Below are positions 35,091 to 46,835 of a DNA stretch of 64,000 bases, piece after piece; position 1 is the first letter of the stretch, and each line of letters opens with the position of its first letter. The translations under genes were made by a program, and so were the position numbers. The DNA comes from Sipunculus nudus. Taxonomy: Eukaryota > Annelida > Sipuncula > Golfingiida > Sipunculidae. Under the pieces are notes generated by a model. The model did no database searches, was not told the DNA's origin, and saw only the letters and a program-made list of their open reading frames with translations. The DNA lies in NCBI GenBank assembly GCA_026874595.1, contig CM049315.1:14229664-14293663 (forward strand), in the 5' to 3' direction.

Positions 35091-35397
35091 TACCTTGACA
35101 CACATGATGGTACATCGATGATATCACGCATCTTGTGCTGACGAGGCTGCATGTTCACTTGTCTTAATTCGGAGGTCATTCCTCTGTGCGAATGATCCAT
35201 ACTCCATTACTTTTAACTGGGCACGTGTCTCTCTACATAATAATGGTGCTGATTTCATTCGTCCTTTGATAAACTTATACCACCTGTGACATTTGTCAGA
35301 GTTGTTTGAAAAATTACCTGGTATCCGAGTTGAGTAATTTAATGTTACTGGCTTGTAGTTCTGGCACCTCTAGCTCAATGTACACAAAATTTAGTTT

Positions 35398-35645
35398 ATG
35401 CACTCTCTCACACATACAAACATCTAGCTTGCTATGTTCTTTGGGGAGACAAAACAACACCAGTTTGCGTTTAAGCAGCATGTCGCTGCCAGCTATATTA
35501 ACATATGTACAAAAATACAAATTGACAGGTATTGGTTGTTTACAAAAATATAACTACATGCAACTTATATGACATGATATACAAAATTAAATATGCCCCT
35601 GATTCCTATTAATTTGCCCCAAGGGAGGTTGGATATAATTATGCC
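35398..35645 (-). repeat. Terminal repeat B2 of the DIRS-like element
   Basis: Aligns over about 250 bp with 36511-36762 at high identity with a few small indels. Shared landmarks are CATCTAGCTTGCTATGTTCTT, GGGAGACAAAACAACACCAG, AACATATGTACAAAAATACAAATTG (in part) and CTATTAATTTGCCCCAAGG. It marks the outer 3' end of the element. Confidence 0.8.
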
Positions 35646-36147
35646 TGCCTAAAATAAGTTATAGTCAAGAATAAACGTATAGTTACTGAAATTACTTAAA
35701 CCAAATCAGAGATCTAAACAACACTGAACATAGGATAATGAGTGATCAACCTCGATCAATAAAGTATGGTGGCGAATGTGGGTGGTGGAGGGAAAAACTA
35801 GCAAACGGTGATGTTCATCCTTCGGTGAAGCGCATAAATCTGATCTATCCCGCTTTTCACTGGTATTTATATTACCTCACGCGAGCATCTCGTTGTGGGA
35901 CCAGAAGTGATGACCTAGCCTTTATGATCGCTCACAACATGAGCAATGTTTACAGTAGCCAGACGTGTCTTACTTGCTTTGAGAGAGTACATGCTTTCGA
36001 CAATTGATTTAATCTAACTACCAGTGTGAATGAGATATACCCTATTACTTTAAATTCCTATTTGTACGTAAGCTGTAGTCCAAAACAGGGTCACTACGGT
36101 CTACACCAACAGATTCCCTAGTTTTAAAAAGAGATGAGGATAATGGC

Positions 36148-36311
36148 ATAATGAAGTAAGTGAAGTAGATATATGATACCTTTATGTAGACTAGCTGGTG
36201 TTTTCACTCTTGACACAAGCTTTCGGGGGTGCTGCCCCCTTCTTCAGGTGTAAAAAAAATCATACATACAGACTAGCGCGGCAATTCAAACCTTATATAA
36301 TGAAGTAAGTG
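36148..36311 (-). mobile_element. 134-bp insertion with 15-bp target duplication, Penelope-like 3' end
   Basis: ATAATGAAGTAAGTG occurs at 36148-36162 and again at 36297-36311, a perfect 15-bp duplication flanking 36163-36296. On the minus strand the insert contains CCTGAAGAAGGGGGCAGCAC followed by CCCGAAAGCTTGTG. The CTGAAGAAGG...CGAAA pattern is typical of the 3' region of Penelope-like elements. It probably represents a very short, 5'-truncated Penelope insertion; family call by motif only. Confidence 0.55.
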
Positions 36312-36438
36312 TACCAATGGGCCCCCAGCCGCAGTCGACACTAACGATTGGGTTCCGCTGACTGCATTTCTATCCTCGGAACAAATGTACATGCTAACGA
36401 AAGATTAAGCCCTAAATATTGAAATAATCCCTTTTTTT

Positions 36439-36762
36439 TGCATCCCCAAAGGAAAAAATTGTTAGGGAGTTCATAAACCATCCATAGACTACTCTGATGG
36501 CTGTAATTTATGCACTCTCTCTCACGCACAAACATCTAGCTTGCTATGTTCTTTTGGGAGACAAAACAACACCAGTTGCGTTTAAGCAGTATGTCGATCG
36601 CTGCCAGCTATATAAACATATGTACAAAAATACAAATTGATAGGTATTGTTTGTTTACAAAAATATAACTACATGCAACTTATATGACATGATATACAAA
36701 ATTACATATGCCCTTGATTCCTATTAATTTGCCCCAAGGAAGGTAGGGTATAATTATGCCAC
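36439..36762 (-). repeat. Repeats B1 and A2 of the DIRS-like element
   Basis: B1 (36511-36762) is the inner copy of the ~250-bp terminal repeat. Directly abutting it, 36439-36509 is a ~70-bp copy of 42341-42411 (A1): both contain ATAAACCATCCATAGACTAC and GCATCCCC...GAAGGAAAAAA-like sequence. The A repeat carries the first codons of the SGNH frame (VVYGWFM), so A2 is a stray copy of coding sequence beyond the recombinase gene. Confidence 0.75.
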
Positions 36763-36799
36763 TTCCATGAAGTGGTAACCTCACCCAAGGTAGATATTT

Positions 36800-37743
36800 T
36801 GTGTAAGCTTTGAACTGCATGTAATCTTTTTTTTTAAAGCATCTGTGTGCCATCTCCCAAGAGATCTTATCTGAGCATCGCTAAGACCTGCGGTCGCAGC
36901 TTCCTTGGCAGCGCCGATGCGGAAGCTGTGGCCTTTGAATTGTTTGGGGTCAAGGTGAACGAATTTGAGGTCTAAGCTAGTTGTTTCTCTACTTGATTTC
37001 TAATCAGTGGTTTGAGGTTTTGTAAGCAGAATAATAGACAATTTTGGCTCCCTCTGAATTGCAAAAAGGCCAAAAGTGATCTTACAGGACAATGATTGCA
37101 CGGGTGTGCCGCTACCTCTACCTGCTGGTACTGACCAGCCTTAACTGTTTTTGCATGAATTAACTTAAAGTGAAGTCTCACCTGGCTGCCGTTTTCTGAT
37201 ACTGTCGTTACATATTGAATTTGTATTACCGTGCCAAGGTGTTCAGTATTTTTTGCTACCAGTGCTCCTAGCCTAAAGAATCCAAAAAAAGCAAAGCTGA
37301 TATAGAGCTGGATACATATACCGACAGTATGCGGAGCTAGATGTTACAGAAACTGCATTGACTAGTTTTGACAAGATGGGCTTTGTGACTGGACAGCGTA
37401 TTTCATTATTTTGAGCACTCTTTTGGGCCGCAACTATGAGTTTCCGAATAGCTAATGATGAGCCTGGGTCAGGGAGGTTTGATAACTTGTGAATGTAAGA
37501 TATAGCAGAGGAATATGTAGCACGGGATGAGCCAGACAACCCATCTGTAAAACAATTTGTTAAGAATATAAATAGGACCGATGGTGACACCGGTGTATGT
37601 GCCCAATGGGGCATACCAATGTTGGTGCAAAATAATTTGAAATAATCCCATACTCTCGAGTAAGCTTCCCTCGTGGATGTAGCTAGGCTTTGCCAAACCA
37701 AGGTATCCCCCTGTCTTAAAAGTGTGAATACCTCGCTGGGCAT
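36800..37743 (-). pseudogene. Tyrosine recombinase of the DIRS-like element
   Basis: The minus-strand frame 37743-37273 has a SAM-like N-terminal integrase domain (ATSTREAYSRVWDYFKLFC, SVLFIFLTNCF, SSAISYIHK). Downstream, after frame changes, the catalytic block reads GHSFRIGAAKEAATAGLSD and IRSLGRWHTDAFK. This gives the HxxR box (His codon at about 36928-36930) and the GRW-H motif of tyrosine recombinases. A run of A's right after AFK shifts the frame; in the shifted frame KDYMQ supplies the expected catalytic Tyr. The enzyme would integrate circular cDNA. Stops and frameshifts make it inactive as written. Confidence 0.8.
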
Positions 37744-37749
37744 GTGACT

Positions 37750-39170
37750 GGCATTTGGATCTCCCGAGCTTCTGGCACCAGTTTGCGGAACCTGGAAACC
37801 TGCAATCGATACAATGCATCAGCTACTGAGTTCGTTTTACCTGCAATATGCTTAGCTTTAAACAAAATGTTATGTTGCAATGTAATTAATACAAATTGTC
37901 TGATTAAATTCATAGTTGTTTTTTCTTTGCATGACTGATTGTTCAAAACAAGTGCCTGATTGTGAGTGAAGATAAGAATTCATTTGTTTTTGAGTTGCTG
38001 GCCCCAGCACTGCAGGGACATGACAATTGGTATGATTTCTAGTGTCACTATGTCTGCATTATCCCATTCTTTTGGCAATAGCCCAAAAACCAATCCCTGC
38101 CAAAAATTGCACCATAGCCCAAGCCTTTCGCTGCATCTGTATGCAACATGAGGCCTTCTGAAGTATCCCATTCCCGATTTAAAAAGAAACTTTTCCCATT
38201 GTTGTGGACTAAGAATTCTTGCCAAAGTTTAAGATCCGACCTTTCCTCTTGACCTAATCTTGTGTGATGAAAAGGTTTCTGTAAGCCCATGGTTTTATCT
38301 ATCAACCTCCTTAAGGCGGCTCTACCCGGGAGGATAACCGAGCAGGCAAAATTGAGCAGGCCAATTAATGATAAAGGCTTTTAGTGTAATTTTCTTTTTC
38401 TTCATGTAGCAAGAAATTTGGTTTTGCACTGAACAAACCTTATCATTAGGTAGCCTAGCAGTTTTCGACTGGCAATCTAATTTGATTCCTAGGAATGATA
38501 GCCTTTGCTGCGGGCCTACTGTTTTGTTTTCAGCCAGGGGAATGCCTAATGATTGGATGTTGTATGAAATGTATCTAGTAAATTTTGACAAGCTTCTTTA
38601 TTGTGGCATATGAAAAGAAAATCATCGAGGTAGTGTACTATTCTACCTGGTATTTGTTTGGATTTGACAATATGGTGCAGGGCTGTGCTAAATTCCTCGA
38701 AAAGTTTGCATGCCGAAGAACAGCCCATGAAAAGGCATTTATCGAAGTAAAACAGATTGCTCCAGGTGAAGCCTAGTCATTTGTACTGAATAGGTAGGAT
38801 AGGCAAAAGCCTGAATGCCGATTCGATGTCCGCCTTTCCTAAATAAACTGTAGGGCCCATGTTTTGGATTATGTTGATTGCGTCATCAACAGATGCATAG
38901 GATACGGCCGAGGCCTGATTTGGAATTCCATCGTATATTAAAAGCCTGCTGGGTATGACAAATGGTGCATCATTCTGAATTTACCACTTGTTTTTTCCCA
39001 CTAACCCCAGGGGTAAGCAAACGAAGGTCTGAAATGGTGCTGTTTTGTAGGGCCCACTGATTCTGCCTAAACTTAGCTCAGTTGCTATCTTAATTACTCG
39101 TCACAACTTCAGGATTTTGGAAACATGATTTTAAATTAGGGGGAATGGAATGAGGAAGTTTGCCAACAAA
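37750..39170 (-). pseudogene. Reverse transcriptase and RNase H of the DIRS-like element
   Basis: Minus-strand segments in order are LPHSIPPNLKSC, then SVDDAINIIQNMGPTVYLGK and DIESAFRLLPI. These are followed by FDKCLFMGCSSACKLFEEFS, IVHYLDDFLF (catalytic LDD) and LSFLGIKLD. RNase H follows with WDTSEGLMLHTDAAKG and HIAGKTNSVADALYRLQ. This succession is that of DIRS RT-RNase H. It is broken by several stops and frameshifts, for example before the FTWSN segment and after SRLLIYD. It would copy element RNA into DNA. Confidence 0.8.
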
Positions 39171-39219
39171 ACCTAAGTCAAAGCCAAAACGGAAACCTGA
39201 CACTAATAAGTGCACTTTG

Positions 39220-40411
39220 TCTATTGGCTACCAATCTTTATCAGCTCTGATTCAAACTGATCAACGTCTATTGGTGTTTGGTAGAGGTTGCCAAGTTTTG
39301 TCTGGGTGGAAACTGAGGTGCTCTTGGTAGCGCTGGTGTGTTGTAGGCTGTGGGTTGCACTTGTTGGTGATTTGGTGATGGCTGTTGTGATCTGCAACGG
39401 GTTCTGGGGTGTTTGCCGCTGCAGCGCGAACAAGTGTGTTGATACTGGCAGCCTGGGCAATCGCGTCCTCTGTTGTTTTTCCGGCAGAAGCTTAGAGGTT
39501 ATGGCATTAACATAAAACTGTGTGTTGCCTTTCCCGAGGGCACTTGTACAATTCTCGTACCTCCCGAGAGCCAGTGTCGTACTCAGACCTATTTGCGCCC
39601 ATGTCGTAGAGTGAGCGTACAGTGCTGAGGTATTTGCATAAATTAGGAGCCTCTTACGAGAAGTTTTGAGCATAGACGGCCATGAAGGTATTGAAGGCTT
39701 GGGCCCACATGCTGAATGATAAGTGTTTTTTTTACTCAGGGGTTCACCGCAGTCCATTTTCCTGGTCAAACTTTAGACTATATGAACGGGTGTCTTTGTT
39801 TGGCAGCAAGTCAGACATGTCCACAAACTTATTTTCCCATATTTTTTCCTTAACTTTATCAGACAGGTTTAGAACTAAGGCTAATTAAATGTTTTGCAAG
39901 ACATCGGGAGCTGGCATGGCGCTAGTAGGTAGATGCAGCGTAGGTTGTGTTTGGTTGGTGTCAGCACTTGGCACAAGCGGAAAGGGCCAGGCATTGGCTA
40001 CCGTGACCGGAATGTCTCTGAGTGGTGTTTGTGTGCGAGTTTCAGAATTTTACCTACTTGTGATGCCAGCGCATGTTCCTTGCGTCATTGCTGCAACTGG
40101 TGGTGGCGCTATATGGACAGGAACTTTGTTGTTCGGTGGCTGGTGAGAGCTGGGAAGTTCCGCAGGAGTGCTCTGCTGGCTGTTGCTGGCAGCAGAGCCC
40201 ACACCCTTTGGTCTAGGTTTGTGTTTAATCTGTGGTCGGTGAGAGGCGTCATCCTGGCAAACCACATGTCCGTTTGTTCTGCGAATGATGGAGTTGGCGG
40301 TGCAGCGATGGGGACTGACTGTGTTGGCTGGCTGGTCGGAGGTAGCGAAGGCGGTGCAGTGACTGCGGCTGCAGCCTGTGGCGATAGAGTTGTCTGGAAT
40401 TCCGTAGTCAC
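39220..40411 (-). pseudogene. gag-like region of the DIRS-like element
   Basis: A Pro/Thr/Ala-rich frame (40411-40109) precedes a region where one frame reads AFNTFMAVYAQNFS, EAPNLCKYLSTVRSLYDMGAN and YDTGSREVRE. This resembles the capsid-like domain of DIRS gag proteins, where a W-F-x-Y-M-x-V-Y block precedes LxKY and a W-x-x-YD motif. The longest open frame here (39769-39221) is in a different register and is probably fortuitous. Decayed. Confidence 0.6.
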
Positions 40412-40659
40412 TTCCTCAGCAGAGACAGACGAGCTTGCTACGACTGTGTTCTTGCCGGTGTCACGGGATAATCGCCTCCTGACACTTATGGAGGGGTTGA
40501 GATGGTGTGTATGAGGCGTTTTGGTGCCCTTCCGGACCTGGGTAGCATCTTGTAAAAATAAGTGGTGAAAAAAGGGGGAACACTATCATGATATTTACTA
40601 ATCTGAATATTTGAGATATAAAGGCGAACAATTGGTTCCACTGAACACATTTGGCAAAC

Positions 40660-41050
40660 ATTGGCAACTTGCTTACGAACCATTTGCATTGTGCATGTTT
40701 AACAAAAGGATCCATGCAGAGCATGACATGCCTGGAGGCATGGAGCATGGAAACAATGAAAAATGAAGCAACATTTTATCTGGTTTACCAAATGGCAGCT
40801 TAATGGCAACTTGCTTACAGATCCTGATCACACTGAGTGTGCATAGCATTAGGAACCGTTGCAGAGCATGTCATGGTTGTCAGCATGGAGCAAGGCAGGT
40901 AGAAATTACTTTATGAATGCACAAAAAAAATAAAAAATATATAAAGCAAATGTGGCAACCTGCTTACGAATCCAAAATAATCAAGCCAGAGATATTGGAT
41001 CCCATGCAAAGCATGTAATGCCAAGAAGGCATGGAGCAGGGCAGAAAAGA
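40660..41050. repeat. Threefold ~145-bp imperfect repeat in the 5' part of the DIRS-like element
   Basis: A GGCAACTTGCTTACG-like start and a GCATGGAGCA-like end recur at about 40664, 40804 and 40952, with CCATGCAGAGCATGACATG-type palindromic blocks between. Non-coding tandem repeats of this kind are common in the leader of LTR and DIRS elements. Confidence 0.6.
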
Positions 41051-41072
41051 AATCTAGTTCTAATTTTATTTG

Positions 41073-41079
41073 TTTATTA

Positions 41080-41111
<32 letters not shown>

Positions 41112-41112
41112 T
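41073..41112. repeat. (ATT)n microsatellite
   Basis: Run of TTA/ATT repeats with one TTG interruption. Confidence 0.9.
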
Positions 41113-41500
41113 TAAATTAACTTTTTTTTAAAAAATGACACAAAGTATAAATTGCTGAGCGTACCTATGAATTAGGACGGACTCCTTTGCTAGCCTGCAC
41201 TGCTAATACAGCATGAGCAACAAACGTTCCAAGTTGGGGGTGGAGGGGGGAGGGGAGGGTGTATAAACAACATGCATTCACTAAAGCTAGATGAAAGTTT
41301 CGGTTATAATGAAGCTGTACAAAAATGTAGCTGAAGAACGACAGTGCAGGCATTTGACATAACAGGCATGAATAAAGACTAGCCCCCTTCCAATTTGTAG
41401 AGAGTGCACAATTTTGTTATTGTTATCATTAAATATTATTGATCAAAATTTAGAAAATCTATAAGTCTCGAGGGGTTGTATATATATTTATATATGCATA

Positions 41501-41503
<3 letters not shown>

Positions 41504-41540
<37 letters not shown>
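41504..41540. repeat. (AT)n microsatellite
   Basis: Uninterrupted AT run followed by CATACATACACG and a second short AT run. Confidence 0.9.
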
Positions 41541-41544
<4 letters not shown>

Positions 41545-41889
41545 CATACACGTATATATATAAACACATCTGATATTGCCCTGCCAGCAACAGAACTGAA
41601 ATTAAAATTTATGACAAACAATTTTTTAAATACTTTCTTTTTTGGAAAAACATAGTAGTTATAAAACAACATACATTAAGATATATTATTACAGTTGGCA
41701 TACAAAATTTAAGGTAAACCGGAGACAAACACCAAATATCCTCTGACATAAAATGATACTTTAGATGGCATTAAATCCATTAATTATGTTGCAATGTAGA
41801 ACCCTATTATGGACTGCATATATAGAGGCTAGTGACAGTGTCATATACTGTTAGGGAAACGTTGTTTAGGTAATGGCTGATTTCTCCCA

Positions 41890-42449
41890 GACAATTACAT
41901 CTTTAGGGAGTTAATAACACAAACCTTGTTGGACTTGTACCATAGTTTTAACCCTCTTTTGTTGAAATGAACCCCATCATCATTGAATAAATGTGGACCT
42001 CATTTAAACTTGTGCTGCCACAGTTTTGCATAGTTGGTGTCCCCTTGAGTGGCCTAAAGGTAGTTATTGCAAATTTCTACCTTCCTGTTATAATCCGATG
42101 GATATACTCGACCACAGTATGGGGAATAACGTGGGGTCAGAGCTAGCATGCAGACATGTAGGTTTTCAGCTAGCATGAGAAGCTGGTTTCCTACGACCTC
42201 AGGCCTCCCTGTACGGTCTAGCGCCGAAAGGTCGTTGCCCCCAACATGCAGGATAACCAAAGATGGTTTCTTTTGCACAACGATACCTAGGTCCGCCATC
42301 TTGACCTTTAGTGCGGTCCTCCCGCCTATCCTAATTATATGCATCCCCGAAGGAAAAAAAATTGTGATGGAGTGCATAAACCATCCATAGACTACTATGA
42401 TGGCGGTAATTGAGGGATGGGACATGGAACAGGAATGGACCAGTTTCAA
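41890..42449 (-). pseudogene. SGNH-hydrolase-like domain of the DIRS-like element
   Basis: The minus-strand frame 42449-42054 contains KKPSLVILHVGGNDLSALD, matching block III (GxND) of SGNH/GDSL hydrolases, plus LTPRYSPYCG and YNRKVEICNNYL, which fit the following helices. Beyond a frameshift, DGVHFNKRGLKLWYKSNKV supplies block V (D-x-x-H) at about 41945. The nucleophile block reads YGWFMHS where GxS or GDS is expected, so the catalytic Ser is not conserved. SGNH hydrolases are carried by several DIRS/Ngaro and LINE elements, probably with a role in element proteins; the substrate is unknown. Confidence 0.65.
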
Positions 42450-42734
42450 TGTTATTACGATTTTGGAGATCTATTGAGTGCCCTGGCCTGTGGTTTTACT
42501 TCATCACATTTAAAAATAAATAACGATGAAAAATAATTATCGATGGGAATTGCCGATATGTTAACACTTTAGGTGATCATTAGAACTAGTAAATTATCAA
42601 GAAATCCCTTTAAACGATGGTTTGTGCATTCCCAACGGTGCGGGCTTTATGAGTGAGTATTCTCAAACCACGACTTCGGAATTTTAAAGATTTGCACCGT
42701 ATATTAGCATGAAATACATCTACAAGTATACCAA

Positions 42735-42985
42735 AAGCAACTAAAACAAGGAATCTGCATTCTAAGGAATGCAAGCCTCCGCCATGTCGAGCCTTTCCTT
42801 TCAAGCTCCCAAAACCGTGTTTGCTTTCACATATTCGGCTCATATTTCCAGGTTTATTCGTGTTACGTTTTTCAGAATTCCTTGACGACATTCCTGAATC
42901 CGGATCTTTATTGGCTGATCCCGAAATGGCCTTAAAATTTCATGAGATTCCGTGCATGACTGCGCGAGTTTTGTTGTGAAGAAAA
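42735..42985 (-). repeat. ~260-bp dispersed repeat, copy 2 of 3
   Basis: Minus-strand copy of the repeat at 16380-16641 and 57480-57735. Shared blocks are ATCTCATGAAATT, GGCCATTTCGGGA, ATCCGGATTCAGGAATGTCGTC-like and CTTGCATTCCTTAGAATGCAG. It contains a 94-codon open frame that shows no family motif. It lies ~200 bp left of the duplicated block 43178-44215. Confidence 0.6.
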
Positions 42986-43177
42986 ACACACACAGAGTAA
43001 AAGATGTCTAATCCACTTTAAATTCGTCCATGTTTACCAGTCTCTTATACTAATCATTTCCCTTGCATTCTTATATCAATACCCAGCATTACCTCAACAA
43101 GTACCCTGCTGGGATAACAACGAATATTGTATTAGCATAAAGTATTATACCTGGTTTGATTGCAGTTTGATTGCAGT

Positions 43178-44215
43178 TAAGAAGTACACTAGAAAGGGTT
43201 ATCTCGAAAATATTGTAACATAGACTTATTCTAATGCATGACTTCTAGTTAACTTAAGATGTATATTTAAGTCCCTGTCAATCTTTTAAATGAATTGTGC
43301 AAGACGTTATTTGATATTTGAATTATTTTCTTACCTTATTTACAAAAAAAAAGATGCGCTCCAAGGGATATAGACAATTAAATTCGGGCAGATATCCTGA
43401 TAATTGAAGTGATAATTTAATCTGCACAAGCAAATGTGTCAAGGTCACTTGTAATGTCAAGATGCCAGTAGTGTAGGAATAAGATGGGAATCATTCAATC
43501 CTCCCCCCTGTTTCAGTTGATACATTACAAAACACTGGGTGCATTCTTGGAACTTTTATAAACAAATGAGCACAACGGCTAAGCAGTAGCCGCATAAATG
43601 TAACTCGGGGATTTTAAATGTGATAACGGAACGACAATTCAGCATCAAGAACATGAGGCCCCTTTTCTAACATCATTTGACAAACAGACTAGAAACATCA
43701 GTAACAAGGAACTGAAGGCAATGATTGTTCACGTGACTGTTCACGCATTACGGCTATTCACATAGATAACGTATTCTGCTGAACGCAACGGTAAAGTTGA
43801 ACGTGATAAAAACAATATATTCTTCATAGGCAGTGCACATCTCTAGTGAATGTGATTTTCCTATCCACAAAAGAATGGTTTCCAAATTACTCCCACACAC
43901 ATACACACATATTGATATGTTGGATCAACGCTCATATCTATCACGGATCAAACGTTATTTCTGGTGACTGAGCACAAGTCCTCACAAGCATTAATATATT
44001 GCTTTTCGTTGCAATTTTTCCAATCACTTAAAGAAATACTGCCATGTACAACAAATACAAAGATTCTATTCCTAAGTTTTGAAATCGAACATGTTTTAAC
44101 TTTAACCTTTCTGCAGGTCTGTGTCCTTCCTATGAGATGGCATTTTATGCCAAAACCCATGAATAAACAATACCGGCCGCTCGCTCTATATTCTGAGTTT
44201 TATTTAATTATTTTA
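43178..44215. repeat. Old duplicated block, paralogue of 245-2110
   Basis: See 245-2110. Landmarks are CACAGACTTATTCTAATG-like sequence near 43222, TCAAACGTTATTTCTGGTGACT near 43947 (in part) and CCGGCCGCTCGCTC near 44174. No coding signal beyond short unrecognised frames. Confidence 0.6.
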
Positions 44216-44222
44216 TGTGGTC

Positions 44223-44735
44223 TTAGTTTTCTAGACTGACGTAGACAGACGCATGTACACTGCGGCATTGTTTTCTAGACTGATGTAGATGAGATTTACA
44301 CTGCGCCATAGTTTCCTTGAGTGACGTGGATGGACGCATGCACACTGCGATATTTTTTCCTGACTGACTTAAATGTACACATCTATACGGTGGCATTATT
44401 TTCCGGACTAACGATATAGAAATAACACTGCGCATTCCTTTTCTTTAGTGACTTGGACCCATGGTGGCATTGTTTTCCTGATTGAGACAGACGCATGCAC
44501 ACTGTTGGATCTTTTTTTGAGACGGACGTAGACTGACGCATGCACAATGCTGGTTTTTCCAGTGACTGACGTCGGTTGACACATGCACACTGCGTCATTG
44601 TTTACCAGACTGACGTAGATGGACACATGCTCACTGCGGCATTATTTTCTTGACTGACGTAGAGTGACGTATGCACAATACTATATTTTCCAGTGACGCG
44701 TGCACACCGCGGCATTGTTATCCTGACGGACCTAT
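44223..44735. repeat. Degenerate ~44-bp minisatellite, about 11 units
   Basis: The unit is roughly GACTGACGTAGATGGACGCA followed by TGCACACTGCGGCATTGTTTTCC. Starts fall at about 44234, 44278, 44322 and onward with spacing near 44. Units are strongly diverged, some losing the GACGTAGA part. Overlapping minus-strand frames (44223-44626) arise from the repeat and are not credible genes. Confidence 0.85.
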
Positions 44736-45404
44736 GTCACACGCACTCTTAAGTTATCGTAATAACTTTGTGACGGGAAGGATCGGGAACTGCTCCTGTC
44801 AGGTCATGTCTCCCCTTGAGAACATTACCAGTGCATTGTGCCACAATTGCTATACAAAATCTGCACAGGGTTAAAACATACAAACTGTAGATTCAGAAAT
44901 ATTAGTTGGAATTTTTTTCGTTATCCTGGGGCAAAGAAATTCACGAATTCATAATTTCGAAAATTTAAACGGTCAAAGATATTTCACCTATAGTACTTAT
45001 CTCGGGCTGATGTGTGACTAAAATGAATAACCAGATCAGGATATGATAAATTGGAGTTTATTGAAAAATAAGATATAATCTGGCAAACATAGTTAATATC
45101 ATTTAATGATGTTGTGATTCGTATTGTGTTGTTATTGACATTGATTATGTTGTATAGGCCGGTGGATCTCTCAACAGTATTTGTTTTTGTGTTATAGCTG
45201 ACAGAATATTAAAGAGAATCTAGGTATTTCTAAAGGCCTAGGTGATAATATCCAGGAAACAGGTTCAAAGGTCCAGCATATACGTTGACTGGAAAGTTCA
45301 AATTGTTCTTGGGACAAGGTATGTATAAGAGTCGGCCTACTGCCGTCTCGAGACAGTCAAGGAGAGTGTTATTCCGTATGTATTTGTGACAGGACGTAGT
45401 TTCT

Positions 45405-46835
45405 GCGTCGAGCGTGGCCTGAGGTAAAATCCCAAGAGAGGACTATTTTGGTTCTGGAATTCTCTTTTTATTAGTTAAGCCCAGCAGAGCGTTTGAAATA
45501 CTGCGAGAGGACTTAATTTTTGAAAACATTGTGTTTGAGAGACTGGAGCCAGTATGAGCCGTAGCTTTTGGGCAGAGCGGGACATGAGGTAAAATCCCAC
45601 GAGAGGACTATAGACTGGCCCAGTCAATGAAATGGCTCTGACAGAAATATCAAACGGCTCTCACTGTGTCGCACTTAGTGTCGGTACTGCTACCACGCGG
45701 CAACTTACATAACTACTTAACATTCTCTGACCCTCTTATTTCATCGACTGGTAAACTTGGGCCGTACCGGACAGTCAGAACCACACATCACCGCCTCGCT
45801 GAACTAAGGTCTTTCCCAGTGACGTAAGGAGTAGTTATAGTGGTCTTTCCCAGAATTTTTTTTTTTTTCAAAACCAAAATGGTTAATTCAGTAACCGCCT
45901 ATTGTGGGCTTCGAGCTTGCTATATATATATATATTTCCATTTTATCAGTCTAAATATGTTTAGGTCCTCGGCTATTTCAGTACGGCAAGATTTTTAACA
46001 CTATATAAAACCCTCATCCTCAGCGAGTCAGTGTATCAGACCAATGCTTATCGCAGCAGGCCGGTTTAAAATGTGTCTCCAGCTCAGCCAATCATCGTGA
46101 GATATTCAGGTCCACATGCGACGAACGCAGTCTGTTATTCATGTACCGGCTGACTGAAACGATCACGACGTTCAGCGTGTTGGCAACTCAACAGTTGCAA
46201 AACTTTCATGTGTATCTTGAACACTAACAAATACATAGTACAAAATCGACGCGACATGGTCTACAATACACTTAAATTTGCCCATGGACCTTATGTTCGA
46301 AAAGCAGAGCTATATCAGAGGACACGAAGGTCCATGTAAGTACTTTCTAAAAAGCATGCATGATTTCAGTGCGAATATGACCAAGCGGGTTGAGCTGCTG
46401 TTAGCCTCCTCATAGCAAGGATGCCATTCACAGGAGGCCAGGCGGCCTGATATGCAAATGCGAGGGAATCGTCAGGAGGCTTGTGACGCCCTAATATGCA
46501 AATATCAGGGATTCGCCATACGGACTTTACAGGACTAAGAGCTAGAACTGAGTTACGTCGCGTCTATCGAGACATGGAATCACGTTTCATTTGAAGCATA
46601 TTAGCAGTAAACTATAAACATCAATACACTAAAGCCCAGGCAGGGCTAGAGGACCATGGTTCTGGTTTTTTTATATGTTTATCCGAGCAGGGCGTTAGAA
46701 ATACTGCGAGATGACTTTAACATTATGTATAAGGACTGAAACATTATGTGTGAGAGACTGGCGCCAGTCCACGGCGGGCGAAATCCATTTAGGACTTGAT
46801 CGGAATAAATCTGTTTTGTGACCCTGAGGTAATGT
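45405..46835. repeat. Cluster of short direct repeats around the block 46285-46655
   Basis: GAGGTAAAATCCCA-GAGAGGACTAT occurs at about 45421 and 45587. A segment with CAG-GCGTT-GAAATACTGCGAGA occurs at about 45483 and 46686, each followed by a GAGAGACTGG-GCCAGT block. The layout (about 90 bp repeated 1.2 kb apart) could be remnants of a long terminal repeat element, but no coding fragment was found between them. 46285-46655 is the paralogue of 9210-9625. Confidence 0.5.

Larger units (their letters stand above)
35398..42450 (-). mobile_element. DIRS-like (tyrosine-recombinase) retrotransposon, full-length but decayed
   Basis: Read on the minus strand the order is SGNH-hydrolase remnant (42449-41890), gag-like region (40411-39220), reverse transcriptase (39170-38340), RNase H (38305-37750) and tyrosine recombinase (37743-36800). 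The recombinase end is followed by repeat B1 (36762-36511), repeat A2 (about 36509-36439) and repeat B2 (35645-35398). A1, the partner of A2, is at 42411-42341. The A1...B1-A2...B2 order is the split-direct-repeat layout of PAT/Ngaro-type DIRS elements. Such elements integrate through a circular DNA and make no target duplication. A 134-bp insertion (36163-36296) lies between A2 and B2. Confidence 0.75.

Noticed and set aside
39933-40514. 193-codon plus-strand frame
   Set aside because: Antisense shadow of the Pro/Thr/Ala-rich gag-like region of the DIRS element; composition explains the open frame.
44223-44626. Overlapping minus-strand frames rich in Cys, Ser and Val
   Set aside because: They are produced by the 44-bp minisatellite and have different frames in neighbouring units.
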